A stretch of DNA of 64,000 nucleotides from Tetracladium setigerum (Eukaryota > Ascomycota > Leotiomycetes > Helotiales): the NCBI GenBank assembly GCA_031472005.1, contig PZJY01000003.1, positions 744,001 to 808,000 on the forward strand, given 5' to 3'. This document shows positions 1 to 11,473 of the stretch, one piece after another; within the stretch, counting starts at the first letter, position 1, and each line of letters begins with the position of its first letter. Both the position numbers and the translations under genes were made by a program. The notes under the pieces were generated by a model that was not told where the DNA came from, searched no databases, and saw nothing but the letters and a program-made list of their open reading frames with translations.

Positions 1-1169
1 AATCATCAGATCAAGGGGCCCCTGGTTGGGATATTTTCCTGGGAAAGTTTCCGATTCCCATACTGATGCCTAAATCCAATGATATGGGCGCTTCGGAATT
101 CGAATATGGAAATCGGAAACCCTGGCATGCATTCAATTGAGATGCATCTACGCATCCCTTTCCAGCCTCAGTCCGATAAATTGCTAATCGCATCATATTT
201 ACTTGGCGCCTTTTGACCTGGAAATGCCAAGGACTGCGCAATATCATTCTGGTACGTACCAAGGAGGACGGTTGGCGATGCCAAACACAATTGTCAACGG
301 CACGTCTAACGGTGGAATCGGGATGTTCTGCCCAAACCTGGCCACGGAGATATACAGATTAGGAAAATGTCCTTACCGACAATTTGACTTTCACTGGAGC
401 AGGATCGAGGGAGTTGGTCCCGAACAGACATGGGAGCCAAGGCCATGTGCCGGTGAGTGCCGATTCGCTAGGCGGGTTCTTAGCGGCTGGCCGCCTGTTT
501 TCTCTCCTTCTTTTTGACAGCGGGCATGTATGATGTATTATCCCCTTCGAGGTTTGTATGAAGTCAATAGTTCTCTGGTTAATTGTTTATTATTAAAACG
601 CCTTGACATCGTGGTAGACCCTTCTCTGTAGAAGCATCCAACATTAGCTGTTCCTCATGAGGACAAGATTGACCCCTGCAAATCTGACACATTCTACAGT
701 CCAGATCTGATTGCAAATGTCACACTCACAGGGCAGGTTCACTTCAGATCAGAACTTCGACACACCCTCACCAAATAACATCCTAGTCTTCTGGATTCAA
801 ATGATTGGCATTCTTTCACGATAACAACAAAAATGACAGCACCAATTCTCTCTTTGCAGAGGGACCCAAAGAGTGAGGAAGAGAGGAATCAGAAGATGGT
901 TTTACTGCTCACGATCCAGCCACCCTCGTCATTTTCCCCCCAAAGGCCGTATTTCGTTAATCGAGGTTGCCATCCAATCTAATTTCACCCATTGTTTTGC
1001 TTGTATTTTCGCACATTTGAGATTATTCCAAGTTTCATGATCTTTTTACATGTCTGTCCATTTCCAGATACGAAATCCAAACGAGCCATCTCTGGAATAT
1101 CTCGAGCTGGCGACTCGTGGTGTTCCAATTGCGAACCCCGTCAACGGGACATCCTGGCAATACCGTTGT

Positions 1170-1189
1170 AATGCATGCAAGCATGCATT
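1170..1189. repeat. perfect inverted repeat, 9-bp arms, 2-nt spacer
   Basis: AATGCATGC, then AA, then GCATGCATT. The arms are exact reverse complements, so the site could bind a dimeric protein or extrude a small cruciform. Function unknown. Confidence 0.85.
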
Positions 1190-1955
1190 GAGGGCCTTTG
1201 TCGAATACCTAGGCAAGGTGTATTTATCAGTTGATGCCTACCGGTAGTCAGTCCCCTTACTCGGGTGCTTTGCAATTGTCGTCGTTCATCGTACCTTCAA
1301 ACCTGTTGTTGTTGTTAGTTCGTCTTCTCCCCTGGCCGCCACCTTGGCACTTTGAAATTCTGTTCCTAGGATGCCCTGTCCTTTTGTTATTGCGCCTCAA
1401 GCCTGTCTGTCACTGGATCCTTGGAAGAGTGATCCGACGATTACGAAGTGCTTAATAACACTTCCGTGGGCAGACAGGGCATGAGGTAGGTTGTGGAGGG
1501 AGGGATCTTTGATCCTGGATCAAAACAATATGTCTAGCAAGTTGCAAGCAGCAGGTGCTGCTGCTGCTTGCAGAGGACGAGCAGGGAACCAGGCCAGGCC
1601 AGGGTAGAGATTTCTCTTCCAAGTTCCGTCTCGTATTGAACCCTGAAGATCATCGACACCGGCAAGTGCTGTCAAATCCCAGCCCAATACTGGAATGATT
1701 CGCGCTGCACCAATGATATATTATGAATGGCAGCCAAGGAGGCTGCTTAGGGGAATAAGGGAGATCGTTTCTGTCGGTTTATCACATATCATATTTTGCA
1801 TCGCTCGATCTCGCTCCCTCCTATCACGATCGCTGCAATTCTCGCTCGCCTGTTTTGCGGCTTCTGATCAGTCAGCCTGCAGGTACAACGAACCCCCGCA
1901 ATTGGTGTAGAACTTTGAACGCAGAACTTGCTTGGGAGGTGTGTGTGTGTGCAGC

Positions 1956-1983
1956 AGCCCAAGCCCAAGCCCAAGCCCAAGCC
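1956..1983. repeat. AAGCCC hexanucleotide tandem repeat
   Basis: About four and a half units of AAGCCC in tandem, followed by degenerate AAAGCCCCACGA copies up to about 2030. It lies in non-coding DNA. Confidence 0.8.
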
Positions 1984-2215
1984 GAAGCCCCACCAACAAA
2001 AGCCCCACGAAAAAAAGCCCCACGAAGAAGCAGCACTGCAAGCAGCCCCCTCCCCCCCCGGTTCGCTTCTCGACTCATGTCATGGCCCGATGCACAAATC
2101 GTACGAACCGCCTGATCATTGGCTGGCCAGGCGGGTCGGGGTTAAGCAAATGGCTTTGACGCTTCTTCCTTCCCTTCCCCTCAATTCTTCAGCAGCAACA
2201 ACAAAGCACCTCCTC

Positions 2216-2238
2216 CACACACACACACACACACACAC
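2216..2238. repeat. CA dinucleotide microsatellite
   Basis: About 11 CA units in gene-free DNA. Confidence 0.95.
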
Positions 2239-4235
2239 CCAACCAGAGGTCATGAGGTATCCCAGGCGAACGCCGTGAGAATATGACTTGTACGTCGGAT
2301 CCCAACCACAACGACCACACCGATACACCTTGTACTGGAGCAAGACCTTTGCTGAGGAGCGGTGAGGAGGATGTGGTCGTTGAATTAAGAATAAGAATAA
2401 GAATGGAAAGTCGATCGAAGTCTATCGCGAGCTGGAAACCTTGAGGGTAATTAATGTTAACGTTTAATGCCCCCCAGTCTTTAGTTACCGAGAGAGAGGG
2501 AGAGGGAGAGGAGAGAGACTCTTGGTATATCAAAGTTTGATATGAACCTTCAAGCATATTTGCAGATGTGCTGGCTCAAGGTACTAAAGTATGATGATGG
2601 ATGGCATTACTGGTGGTAGTGCTTGCAACAGCAGCCCGGACGCCTGCTGCAGTAAGTACTGCAAGGAGTACAGTACCGTACATGATACTGCGAGGATCGT
2701 CAACAGCACGCGGCAATTCTTCCTTTTCACAAGCCTTCTGCAAAGATTTCAGAAGACGAGCAACGATGACTTGGATTTCATCGTCACCACAATAGTTGTG
2801 CGAGGAATCGATATCGCAACAGTCTTGAAACAGAACCTCAGTCGCTCACAAGCACAAAAACAGCCCACTTTGGGGAACTAAGTTCGAGACTACAGCATCA
2901 CACACCAGCTTGTGCCCATCCTTCTACCGAAGTTAGGTAGGGCGCGATCGAGCCACCGTTGCAAATTAGTAGGGCGCTCTTTGGGGACTGGGTAGCTTTA
3001 AACTTGTAAAGTCAAAAGACACACGGCTCACATTTTGGCCCCAAACTAATGGGAAGGAGTGTAGGCAAGTGGCACACCTTCATTCATCATTTGTTCCACA
3101 AATGCTGTAGGTTTTGTGGTCCTTGCAGTTACAGTTACAGTCGAGGTATCGGATTTCGCTCTGGACTGTGCTTCACATGCTTGTGTGCACACACTAGTAC
3201 TGGAACTACTCTGCGGACACAGTTGAGGAGCGAAGCTGCTGCTGCCGCATGTGATAGAATATCAGCCTTGCGTGCTTGTGAAACATCATATTGAACACCT
3301 TTTTCAATACTGTAATAATGGAATCCCTGAGCAGTAGCGATCACAGGGAGGAGGTCGAGCGGCGCCGGAATGTTTTGCTGGCTGTCCCATGTCTTCGGAG
3401 AATGCCCCAGCGGGATTTATCCACCTGGGAGATCTCACCATCACCATTAGCTCCTTTTGCGAGCCCAAAGGCGATCGATTCGGACAGTACCATCAGCCAA
3501 GTCACTTGGCACTGGAGTACTCCGTGGTCGAAATTGAAATCGAACGACCACCGGCTCCCACGTCCAAGGCTTCCAAGGCGCGTGTGTGAAGGAGAGGAGG
3601 TTTGCCTTCTTTGGTAGAGTGACGTCTCCCGAACATCAACAAACATCAACATGGGGTTTCCGCTCCGCACCCAGCTGAGCTTGGCTTCAGACTGGGCCTG
3701 GGCTGTGATTCCTGATCTCTCTTACTACTACAGTACAGCGCAGTACTCTTATGGAATAGGCGACGTTGGGGGTTGATGAGAATGACGACCACCTCCATCA
3801 TGTGGGGGAGGGAAGGCGGCGATGATTGTTTTGTTCTGTGCGGGTGCAGGCACTACTCTCGGGTGCAGGAGCTGCAACTTGTGTTTGAGACGAACACATT
3901 CCACCAACCACTCTTTATCCGTCGCTACTGTACTGCTGTACAGGACTGGCAGTATTCTCTGCGTGTCTGAATAGTGTAATCTTACCACCTAATGAAATGG
4001 GTAGGGACAGGGGTGTGTCCCGTACAGTAGGCAAGACGAAAGCTGTCCAGAGACAATGCGAGTAATCTGAGCAATGATCAATCTGAGGCAATCTGAGCAA
4101 TAATCTGAGGGGAGGCAGGGAGAGAGAGAGGGCCGCCAATCTTATTGACAAGGCAAGGAAGATAGTAGCCGTGTATGTAGGAGTGGGTTAGTGTACAGTT
4201 GAAGATGCTTGCTTGCCCTAAATAAATCATCAATC

Positions 4236-4254
4236 TCATCTCTCTCTCTCTCTC
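4236..4254. repeat. TC dinucleotide microsatellite
   Basis: About nine TC units in gene-free DNA; an interrupted AG/GAG-rich run lies nearby at 4110-4130. Confidence 0.85.
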
Positions 4255-7166
4255 CCAAGCTAGCCGTTCGGACTCCGCAGCCGGCACGATCGAAGTACAG
4301 TAGTGGTATCCGTAGTGACGAGCTCAACATCCGTCGATGCAGATTTATTATTTTGCAGACCCAGAAGCCACAACGCACTACTCCCTGCAGACCGACGAGT
4401 GGACAGACCAACCACGGCACTTCCGAGGATGGAGAGAGTCGATCCAGACCCCCGCTCGCTCTCTCGAGAAGGTGAGAACTGCTCTCGATCACCCGTCGGC
4501 CGCAAAGCCAATTCACAACAGAGTTCATACCGGGCCAGCACAGTACAGTGTACCCCTCAACCGTCGGCTCTAGTAGTCGCTTCAGAAGGACCACCATTAT
4601 TTATATTCAACCGAGAGTATTACACTATCATCCTTACACGGCGGTACAAAGGGAACTCGATGGTTCTTCTCCTCTACCTCCCTCCCGTCACTCCCTCTTC
4701 TTCTTCCCAGCTCGGCGAATGTGTCTGTAATAATAATAATGGTTGAATGATGCCGCGCCCCGTACTACTGTTGAGCAGCCGGCAGTCACCGAAACCCCTG
4801 CGGGCTTGGGTGGGGGGGGAGAGAGCTGGGTACGCGAGTCGTTCATTCTTGATGGGGAGAACAAGAAGCAGGTAAACAGACAAGAATTGTGTAAGGATAT
4901 TGGATGGACCCGCGACAAGTTACAACCCCAGCTTTGCCCATCAATGCCGATCCAGATGTCCGGATTGTTGAATTGCCCCGATTCTTGCGAGGTCTGGTAC
5001 ATGACATTATCCCAGTCCTTGTACCAAGAGTCGTAACAGCAGCGGTAATGGTAAATAATACAATTCCTTCCTGAACCGCACTAGGTGCTGTATCGTCGTC
5101 ATGCTCGCTAGCCGCGGTCATATTACGCTAGGGGAAAGATCGCGGAATTCAATAGTGAGCGAGCAGCGCGGAAGAAGAAACGAGGAAAAGAAAGCGAAAC
5201 AGAAGTAATAATACTGATCGGAATAAGGTGGTAGGTAGTGTGTATGTCCTGCCTGTACTGTACCTAGTAGGAGATTTTCGGGAAGGGTTGGCAAGCCCGG
5301 TTCGTCCAGCCCAGCCCAGCACACCACACCACACAGGTACAGAGTAGGAGTAGTAGGTAGGTAATCCTGAAATTGGCGGCGGCCGTTGGGGACACTCCAT
5401 TTCCTGGCAAATCATCGGGAGGAGCGAGTAGTGGGACTTGGTGGAAGCTTTTTTGTGCAGCCCAACTACTGTACGGCACCTCATTCATCGTGGCTACACT
5501 CACTCTACAGGGGGGTATGGGAGGAAAAGGATTATGTACAATATATAGACAGGGAGATTCGGCATCCATGGCACTGTGTGCGCGTGTGTGTGTGTTCACA
5601 ACTGCTGCTGTTCGTCCTCAACACTTCGGCTACTTCATATTCTTCTACGTCAACACAGTCAAACAGTCAACAACAGAGTCAACAATATCAACAATATCAA
5701 CCGCCAATCGTCAACCACCGCGCCCGCTTTGGGTCAACATTATTTTTTTGGTCAGGGCACCATATCTTCATCACATTATTGTTTCGTCAACATCACCGAC
5801 CGGCGTCCACTTCGTTCTTCGTCTGTTGAACGAAAAGAACGTACCGCCAGTGGCGTTATCCCTGCTCTTGCCGTTCGACCTTCGACAGGCAAGCCCCTCC
5901 CTCGCTCGTTGTTCGCGCTTGGCCCATGGCTGCGGTATTTCTTCTGCTCGTTGTATTTTGGTCGCCGGGACTGTGGTGCACCTAACTTTGACTGGCTAAT
6001 TACCCTTTCGTACTACTTCGATCACTACTAACTACCACCACCACCACCACTACTACTACTATATTCCCATTACCTACCTTCCTACCTTACATACATTTCT
6101 ATTCATTCTACTTCTTCTACAACTTCTCTTCTTCACCATCTTGCGGTCTTGCGGTCTTGGGCTGTCGAGCAAACTTCCCCCAGCCTCTACGGCCGTCTAT
6201 CCTTCTGCTCTCCCTCCCCCGTTCTCTCGCTAGTTCCAACTCTATCTCCAGACTCGACCGCCCTCTACGTACAGCAGCAAGAAGGAGTGGTCCACATACG
6301 AAGGACATCCATCCCACAATCATCTCTCTGTCTGAACGGAACCGTTGCTGTATTACTCCTGTCCCCCAATTCATCATCCATTGTCCCACTCTCAGCAACT
6401 CAGCATCCTGGCATCCCAGCATCCCAGCATCATCTCTTGCGGTCTCGCTGTCTCGCCGTCTCCCTGTCCCACTACAGTTGCCGCAGTTCTTGCAGGGCAC
6501 TCGCTACTACAGTAGTCTTCCATCCTGCTTCTCCTCCTACTCCCTCGGCTTCAACCCAACCCAACGTCTTTCAACATATTACCGAGAGGAGAGACTAGCA
6601 GTGACGCCAATAACGACTAGATACTCGACCACTCTCTCCTGTAACAGCCCCCCCCTCCTCCTGCCCTCCTACCCTTCCCCCTAGCGAGAAATGCGTGTGG
6701 GAGCTAGTTGGCTAAGTAGAGTATTAGTGGCCTTTAGGCGCAGTAGTCCCAGATTTCGACCACCTCCACCAAAACTCCACGCACAGGGTCGCGGACGCCA
6801 AGAACCCAGCACAGGTGCCGACCAAAAGTCAGTCTTTAAGTCGCAGCTTCCCGCTCGTCAAGCTCTGTCCCAAAGACTAAAAGTCGAAAAGGAAAGATCT
6901 CCGAGCCCAAAACGCCCTTCTTGGTCGTTCGTCCTTAGCCTTGGTCCTCGATCTCCACCATACAAACATACACAACTACCACACAGGTCGCCCACGGACT
7001 GTATCAATCACCTCCTCCTCCACCACAACCTCAGTCAGTACCATTTTACCCCATTGATCATTCTTAAATCAACGCTCGTTCGCCGCAACCGCTACTCCTC
7101 CTCCCTCACCTTTGCGCTCTCTCTTTCCTTGCCTCGTCTCGCCCAACAAATTATTGCCCCGCCGAG

Positions 7167-8606
7167 ATGTCGTCCGCATCACCTCTCGCGCCCACCTTCT
7201 TCGGTCATATCGCATCGACCCAAGACGCACTCATTCTGTTCGAGCTGTGCCTGTCTGGGGGATTGAATCATGTTGCACGACGGCCTCACGATCGCGAGCG
7301 CGCAAACCTCATCAAAAGCGGAAATGTCTTCATCTACGAGGAACACTCCTCTGGTATCAAAAGGTGGACAGATGGTGTGCCCTGGTCTCCAAGTCGAATC
7401 CTCGGCAACTTCCTGGTCTATCGCGAGCTGGAGCGCCCTTTTCCCCCAGGAGAGAAGAAGAGAGCCATGAAACGCAGCAGGAGATCACCCGGTATTGGCA
7501 AGCCTGACCAGTACGGTAGCTCCAACTCGTCTGTTAGCAATGGATACAACGCCTCTTCGGTCGCTGCCTCTTCATTTGAAGGCCCAGGTGGAACTTCCAT
7601 GAGCAAAGAGACCGAACGTTCGCTGATCGGCTCCCTGGTCGACTCGTATGGCTTCAAGGACGAGGGTTTGGTGAAGAAGACTGTGAGCGTAACTGTTGGC
7701 TCCGTCTCCCATCATCTGGTTTCATACTACAGCGTTGCCGATGTGACAAGCAACAGACTGAGCCCTCCTTCGAAAGATCCCAGATTCCAGCATGTCATTC
7801 CTCGTGCCGATCTCGTCACCAAGCAAAATTTCCGGACACCAATTGATGAAATCGAGTCCTTGGATCGACTGGATGACCGAGCTGCATCCTATGGCGCTGG
7901 ATATCCCCAGTATGCTCGCAATGGCTATGAGATGACGAATCAAAGCATCGCCAACCGCCCTCTGTCTCTCCCAACGCCCCACATGACATACGGTGCACCA
8001 CAGCCCACTGGCGTGTACAACGGTTACGGGCTAAATCAAAGCCCATCGTCGTATCACCCTATACCTCCAAGCCAGCCTCACGCAAGTTTTGGCACTCCCT
8101 TTGCCGCCCCACACAATATGTATCCAGTCGTCAAAAACGAAGCATACGACATTGGTGGTTACCGACCCCAGCAGCAGCGGTACAATTCCGTTGTTGGACT
8201 TCCTTCCGACATGAGCAGAAACTCGGTCTCGTCATCTGGACAGCAGCAGTTTGCGCGTCGAGCCTCCAATTATGAACAGCAGAACCCAGCACCAGATGCT
8301 AGCTTGACAGCCATGACACCAAGCTCAGTTGACTCTAAGTTGACCAATGATTCGGGATATTCCTCTTCTCAAAACTATTACAACTCCCGGGAAGGCGACC
8401 ACAGCCCACATAGCCACAGCAATCAAAGATTCTTGCCCACACCTGGACAGCAGACAGGGTACGAACAAGCCCAGGTCCACCCCTCTTACAGCCTTGCGAG
8501 CAATCCAGAGACGAAAGACAACATGTGGCACACAGGGAACGCGAGTACCGGACATGGTCATTACATCAACTCGCATCAATCTTGGGCCAACTCGGGTTCG
8601 TCTTAA
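7167..8606 (+). CDS. WOPR-domain transcriptional regulator (Wor1/Ryp1/Sge1/Reg1 clade)
   Basis: Single-exon gene, 479 aa. The N-terminus carries the first half of the WOPR box (residues about 10-100): FFGHI, DALILFE, the RRPHDRERANLIKSG stretch and KRWTDG followed by WSPSRI. A basic segment KKRAMKRSRR (about 97-106) may be the nuclear signal. The second half of the box is at about 167-225 (KKTVSVTV, HHLVSYYS, PRFQHVIPR). The rest is Gln/Ser/Pro/Tyr-rich and disordered, typical of these activators. The family binds DNA directly and controls morphogenetic switching, conidiation and virulence in fungi. Sequence details fit the Wor1/Ryp1 clade rather than Gti1/Pac2. The ATG lies in a good context (gccgagATG) just before the domain. 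Nothing is truncated. Target genes cannot be read from the window. Confidence 0.95.
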   Translation: MSSASPLAPTFFGHIASTQDALILFELCLSGGLNHVARRPHDRERANLIKSGNVFIYEEHSSGIKRWTDGVPWSPSRILGNFLVYRELERPFPPGEKKRAMKRSRRSPGIGKPDQYGSSNSSVSNGYNASSVAASSFEGPGGTSMSKETERSLIGSLVDSYGFKDEGLVKKTVSVTVGSVSHHLVSYYSVADVTSNRLSPPSKDPRFQHVIPRADLVTKQNFRTPIDEIESLDRLDDRAASYGAGYPQYARNGYEMTNQSIANRPLSLPTPHMTYGAPQPTGVYNGYGLNQSPSSYHPIPPSQPHASFGTPFAAPHNMYPVVKNEAYDIGGYRPQQQRYNSVVGLPSDMSRNSVSSSGQQQFARRASNYEQQNPAPDASLTAMTPSSVDSKLTNDSGYSSSQNYYNSREGDHSPHSHSNQRFLPTPGQQTGYEQAQVHPSYSLASNPETKDNMWHTGNASTGHGHYINSHQSWANSGSS

Positions 8607-9487
8607 GGATTGTTCATTTTCTCATACCCGGGTTAATTTCTCGCGCCGGATCGTCTTGTATCAAATTTGTTGTTTTACTACCCTGTACATCGGGCAGGAA
8701 TTGTGGGAAGGGGTAGGGAGGTATTCGAAACGGCGTACTTTGATTCTGCCCAAGGGCAGACAACGGTGAAGACTGGCGTTCTAGGGGTTTCGTTTTTTTT
8801 GCTTTTGCAAAATAGTTCGGTTTCGTTTTTTGCATCATCCATTGGCCACATTTTGTTTTCAAAGAAAAGAGCTGTCGGCCACAAAAAATTGCTGCATCTT
8901 GGGCAAGGGGTTTCATGATGATGCATCTACGGCTGTATTCAGTACTTTGACTTTACGTTAGTACTGGGGGAGTAATCGGGAAGTCGGGGTTGGGAAGAAG
9001 GGTCTGTCTGTGAATAGGGTTGGGCCACCACAAAAATTGCATTTTTTGAAGTTAAAACGTTGTGAATATTATTTGAAACTCAGGATTCATACCGTGCAAT
9101 CTCCAAAGTGACATTACTACCAGCTCGTATCCATTTTAAAAAAGACATTTAATGATTTCAAAGGTTTAAGGAGAGAGAAATCCAACACCTTGGAAGTGCA
9201 CCAGAATGTGGACTGTACAAGCCTGTGGACAAGCAAGCGCTGCAAGAAAGCACACGATGTTGGAAATATTGTCCGACACCCCGTCATTGCCAAGGTACAA
9301 ACGAGTAAGCGATGCGTGTATCATGATTATGCGCGCGTCACGCGGCAATTTTCTCAAACCTTGGCCAACTACAAACGTTGGCTGGGCTGGCAAACTCATC
9401 TCTCTCTCACTCTCACTGTGCATTCTTTTCTTTTCAAACTGTTCTTTTATTTTCTTCACCGAACAGACTGCATTGTTCCAAGATGCA
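8607..9487. other. intergenic: WOPR 3' region and CRD1 promoter
   Basis: No gene seen. The first part is T/G-rich and probably the WOPR gene's 3' UTR. The segment before the cardiolipin synthase start contains a CT run (9399-9415). Confidence 0.6.
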
Positions 9488-10799
9488 ATGACGATGATAA
9501 TTCGGCCCCTACAAGCCGGGGCTTGTGCCCAATGGACAAGATCATCGGCTTTGCGTTTGGGGAGCTTTCAAGTATTACGAGCAACAGTTCTCACCACTGC
9601 TACTCGTGTGCAGAATCGACCCTACCGATCGAGGACCTTGGTGAGACCAGATCCATGGTCTTGGCTTGGGCAGAAGACTCCTGAACAGGGTCTGTCGGGG
9701 AATGGTTGGCATAGCTCAAATTCGAGGTTGTTACGACGCAGGGAAATTGCTTTATACTCGACCTCCAAACCATCAGGCAATCAGACGGAGTGAGTCATAT
9801 TACATGTTCTCCCTTTTCAACTCCAACATTACTCTCTCAAACGTTTTGACAGAACTCCTTTGACGTCACGTGCTCACATATGACACTCGTTTCTAACATG
9901 AAGAAACAGCTCCGAGAAACCTTCCCCGACTCCAAAAAAGCCACTCCTCAATGTTTTATCTCAGCTCACTCCCCACGAGAACATCTACACCATCCCCAAT
10001 ATCCTCACTTTCTCCCGCCTGGTCGCCGCTCCTGTGGTAGGCTACCTCGTTCTCCACGATCACCACGCCTGGGCCGTGGGACTATTTGCGTATGCCGGAA
10101 TCACAGACCTAGTCGATGGCTGGATTGCCAGAAAATGGAATCTCCAGACAGTAGTTGGGACCGTCATTGATCCCATGGCTGATAAAACTCTGATGACCAT
10201 TCTGACGGTCTGTTTGGCCATCAAAGGAGCTCTCCCTGGTACGGATGCCCCCCCCCCCCCCCCTTTTTTTTCTTCTTCTTTCTGTTCCAGGAGTATTGAC
10301 TTACCTCCAACAAACAGTCTGGCTGGCTTTTATTATCCTCGGTCGTGACGTAGGTCTAGCTATAACAGCAATCTACTACCGATGGATTTCTCTCCCGCCA
10401 CCGAAGACTTTCTCACGCTACTGGGATTTTTCCCTGCCTTCCGCAGAGGTGCACCCAACGACCATCAGCAAATACAACACTGCGCTGCAACTTGCCCTCA
10501 TTGGCTGCACTACTGCACTACCTTTGGTGACTGTTGATGTCAGTGTTGCGATGACGGCTATGCAGTGAGTGTTTTCAATTTAGTTACCTACCACTTTTTT
10601 TTGAGGTTGGGGGGGGGGATTTAATCTTTTTGGACTCGTCACTGACAAGTTGGCTTTTAGGTATTTGGTTGCGACGACTACCGTGTGGAGTGGTGCAAGT
10701 TATATCTACACGAAAGATGCAGTGAAGATTTTGAATCAGGAGGAAACGAAAGCCAAGACTGAGGAGAAGATTGCAGACAAAAAGGAGGGAGGTAATTAA
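9488..10799 (+). CDS. CRD1: cardiolipin synthase (CMP-forming), mitochondrial
   Basis: Four exons: 9488-9789, 9910-10238, 10291-10564, 10661-10799; 347 aa. The enzyme joins CDP-diacylglycerol to phosphatidylglycerol to make cardiolipin in the mitochondrial inner membrane. Residues 1-100 are basic and Ser/Thr/Arg-rich, fitting an import presequence. ENIYTIPNILTFSR (about 124-137) precedes the CDP-alcohol phosphatidyltransferase signature DGx2ARx8Gx3Dx3D, seen complete as D170-G171, A174-R175, G184, D188 and D192. Hydrophobic segments follow and the C-terminus is Lys/Glu-rich. All splice phases agree. Intron 2 (52 nt) is mostly a C run followed by a T run, and intron 3 holds a G run. The start was chosen at the first ATG of the presequence-like stretch; a second ATG lies two codons on. 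The gene converges with MTO1. Confidence 0.93.
10248..10271. repeat. C16-T8 homopolymer tract inside a CRD1 intron
   Basis: Sixteen C followed by eight T, filling nearly half of the 52-nt second intron of CRD1. The exact length may be unreliable, as homopolymers are error-prone. Confidence 0.85.
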
Positions 10800-11473
10800 A
10801 ATGCTTTCCGCAAAGCAGTAAAATTGTAAATCTGTGTAATACTATATCAAAAGCCGCCACTTGTGGTGTTGATGTTTCAATTGAATTCACCGTAAATATA
10901 CATCCCCACCAGATCCTTCGGATTTTGAGAATCACCTTAATTCTCAAATATTTGGGATATCGAGCATTCCTGTTGGCGAGAATGGGGACGATATCTGGCC
11001 TCGAGGACTCGAAGACGAATTTCATTGTAGTGGCATGCAACGAAGCAGCATTTCCCCAAGTTGGATGGACATTTATAGAAGGTGTCCTGTCCAGTACCAG
11101 CAATTCCATGCCTTCTGGGCTACAATGAGTTTTCTGCGAAATAGCAGCACATAGTGGGTGAGACACTAGACACAGACCCTTCAAAAGTAGAGTGTCTTAA
11201 GAAGAAGATTCATCATAGGTTGATCTGGCTCGGTTTAAACTACTTGAGCACAGTTCAATAATACCTCCTATCTCCATCTCCTCGCAATCTCCAACTTACA
11301 TGCCCCGATCTCAAAAACGCTTTCCAAACGAGCAAATATGGAAAATAAATATTTCACCCAGCTCTTTCAAAATCAAACCAGCCGGCCAACTCCTCTCCCC
11401 CAATCTATAGCTTACTACAGAACCCATCTCTAATTTTACAGTACACAAAGATTTTTACAGTATTCTCCCCCGC
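10800..11473. other. intergenic between convergent CRD1 and MTO1
   Basis: About 670 bp shared by the two 3' ends. No gene seen. Confidence 0.6.

Larger units (their letters stand above)
1..7166. other. long gene-poor region upstream of the WOPR regulator
   Basis: No recognisable gene in over 7 kb on either strand. Open frames are short, overlap one another and have low-complexity composition without splice-consistent extension. The stretch holds microsatellites (CA, CT, AAGCCC), many pyrimidine-rich runs, and repeated GTAC-containing palindromic words such as those near 2668-2682, 3730-3745, 3932-3946, 4544-4556 and 5252-5262. The last 2 kb before the regulator is strongly C/T-rich, as in long fungal 5' leaders. 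WOPR-family genes in other fungi are known for very long upstream control regions and leaders, so regulatory DNA is the best guess. I saw no exact copy of the Wor1 site TTAAAGTTT by eye. Confidence 0.6.

Noticed and set aside
2216..2238. Short-period repeats considered as a CRISPR or telomere-like array
   Set aside because: A plain CA microsatellite without spacers in a eukaryotic genome.
5373..5999. 208-codon plus-strand open frame
   Set aside because: Low-complexity, overlaps other frames, no domain, lies in pyrimidine-rich leader-like DNA.
6157..7266. Several 130-190 codon plus-strand frames before the WOPR gene
   Set aside because: Ser/Pro/Leu-rich readings of C/T-rich DNA in all three frames at once; no family resemblance.
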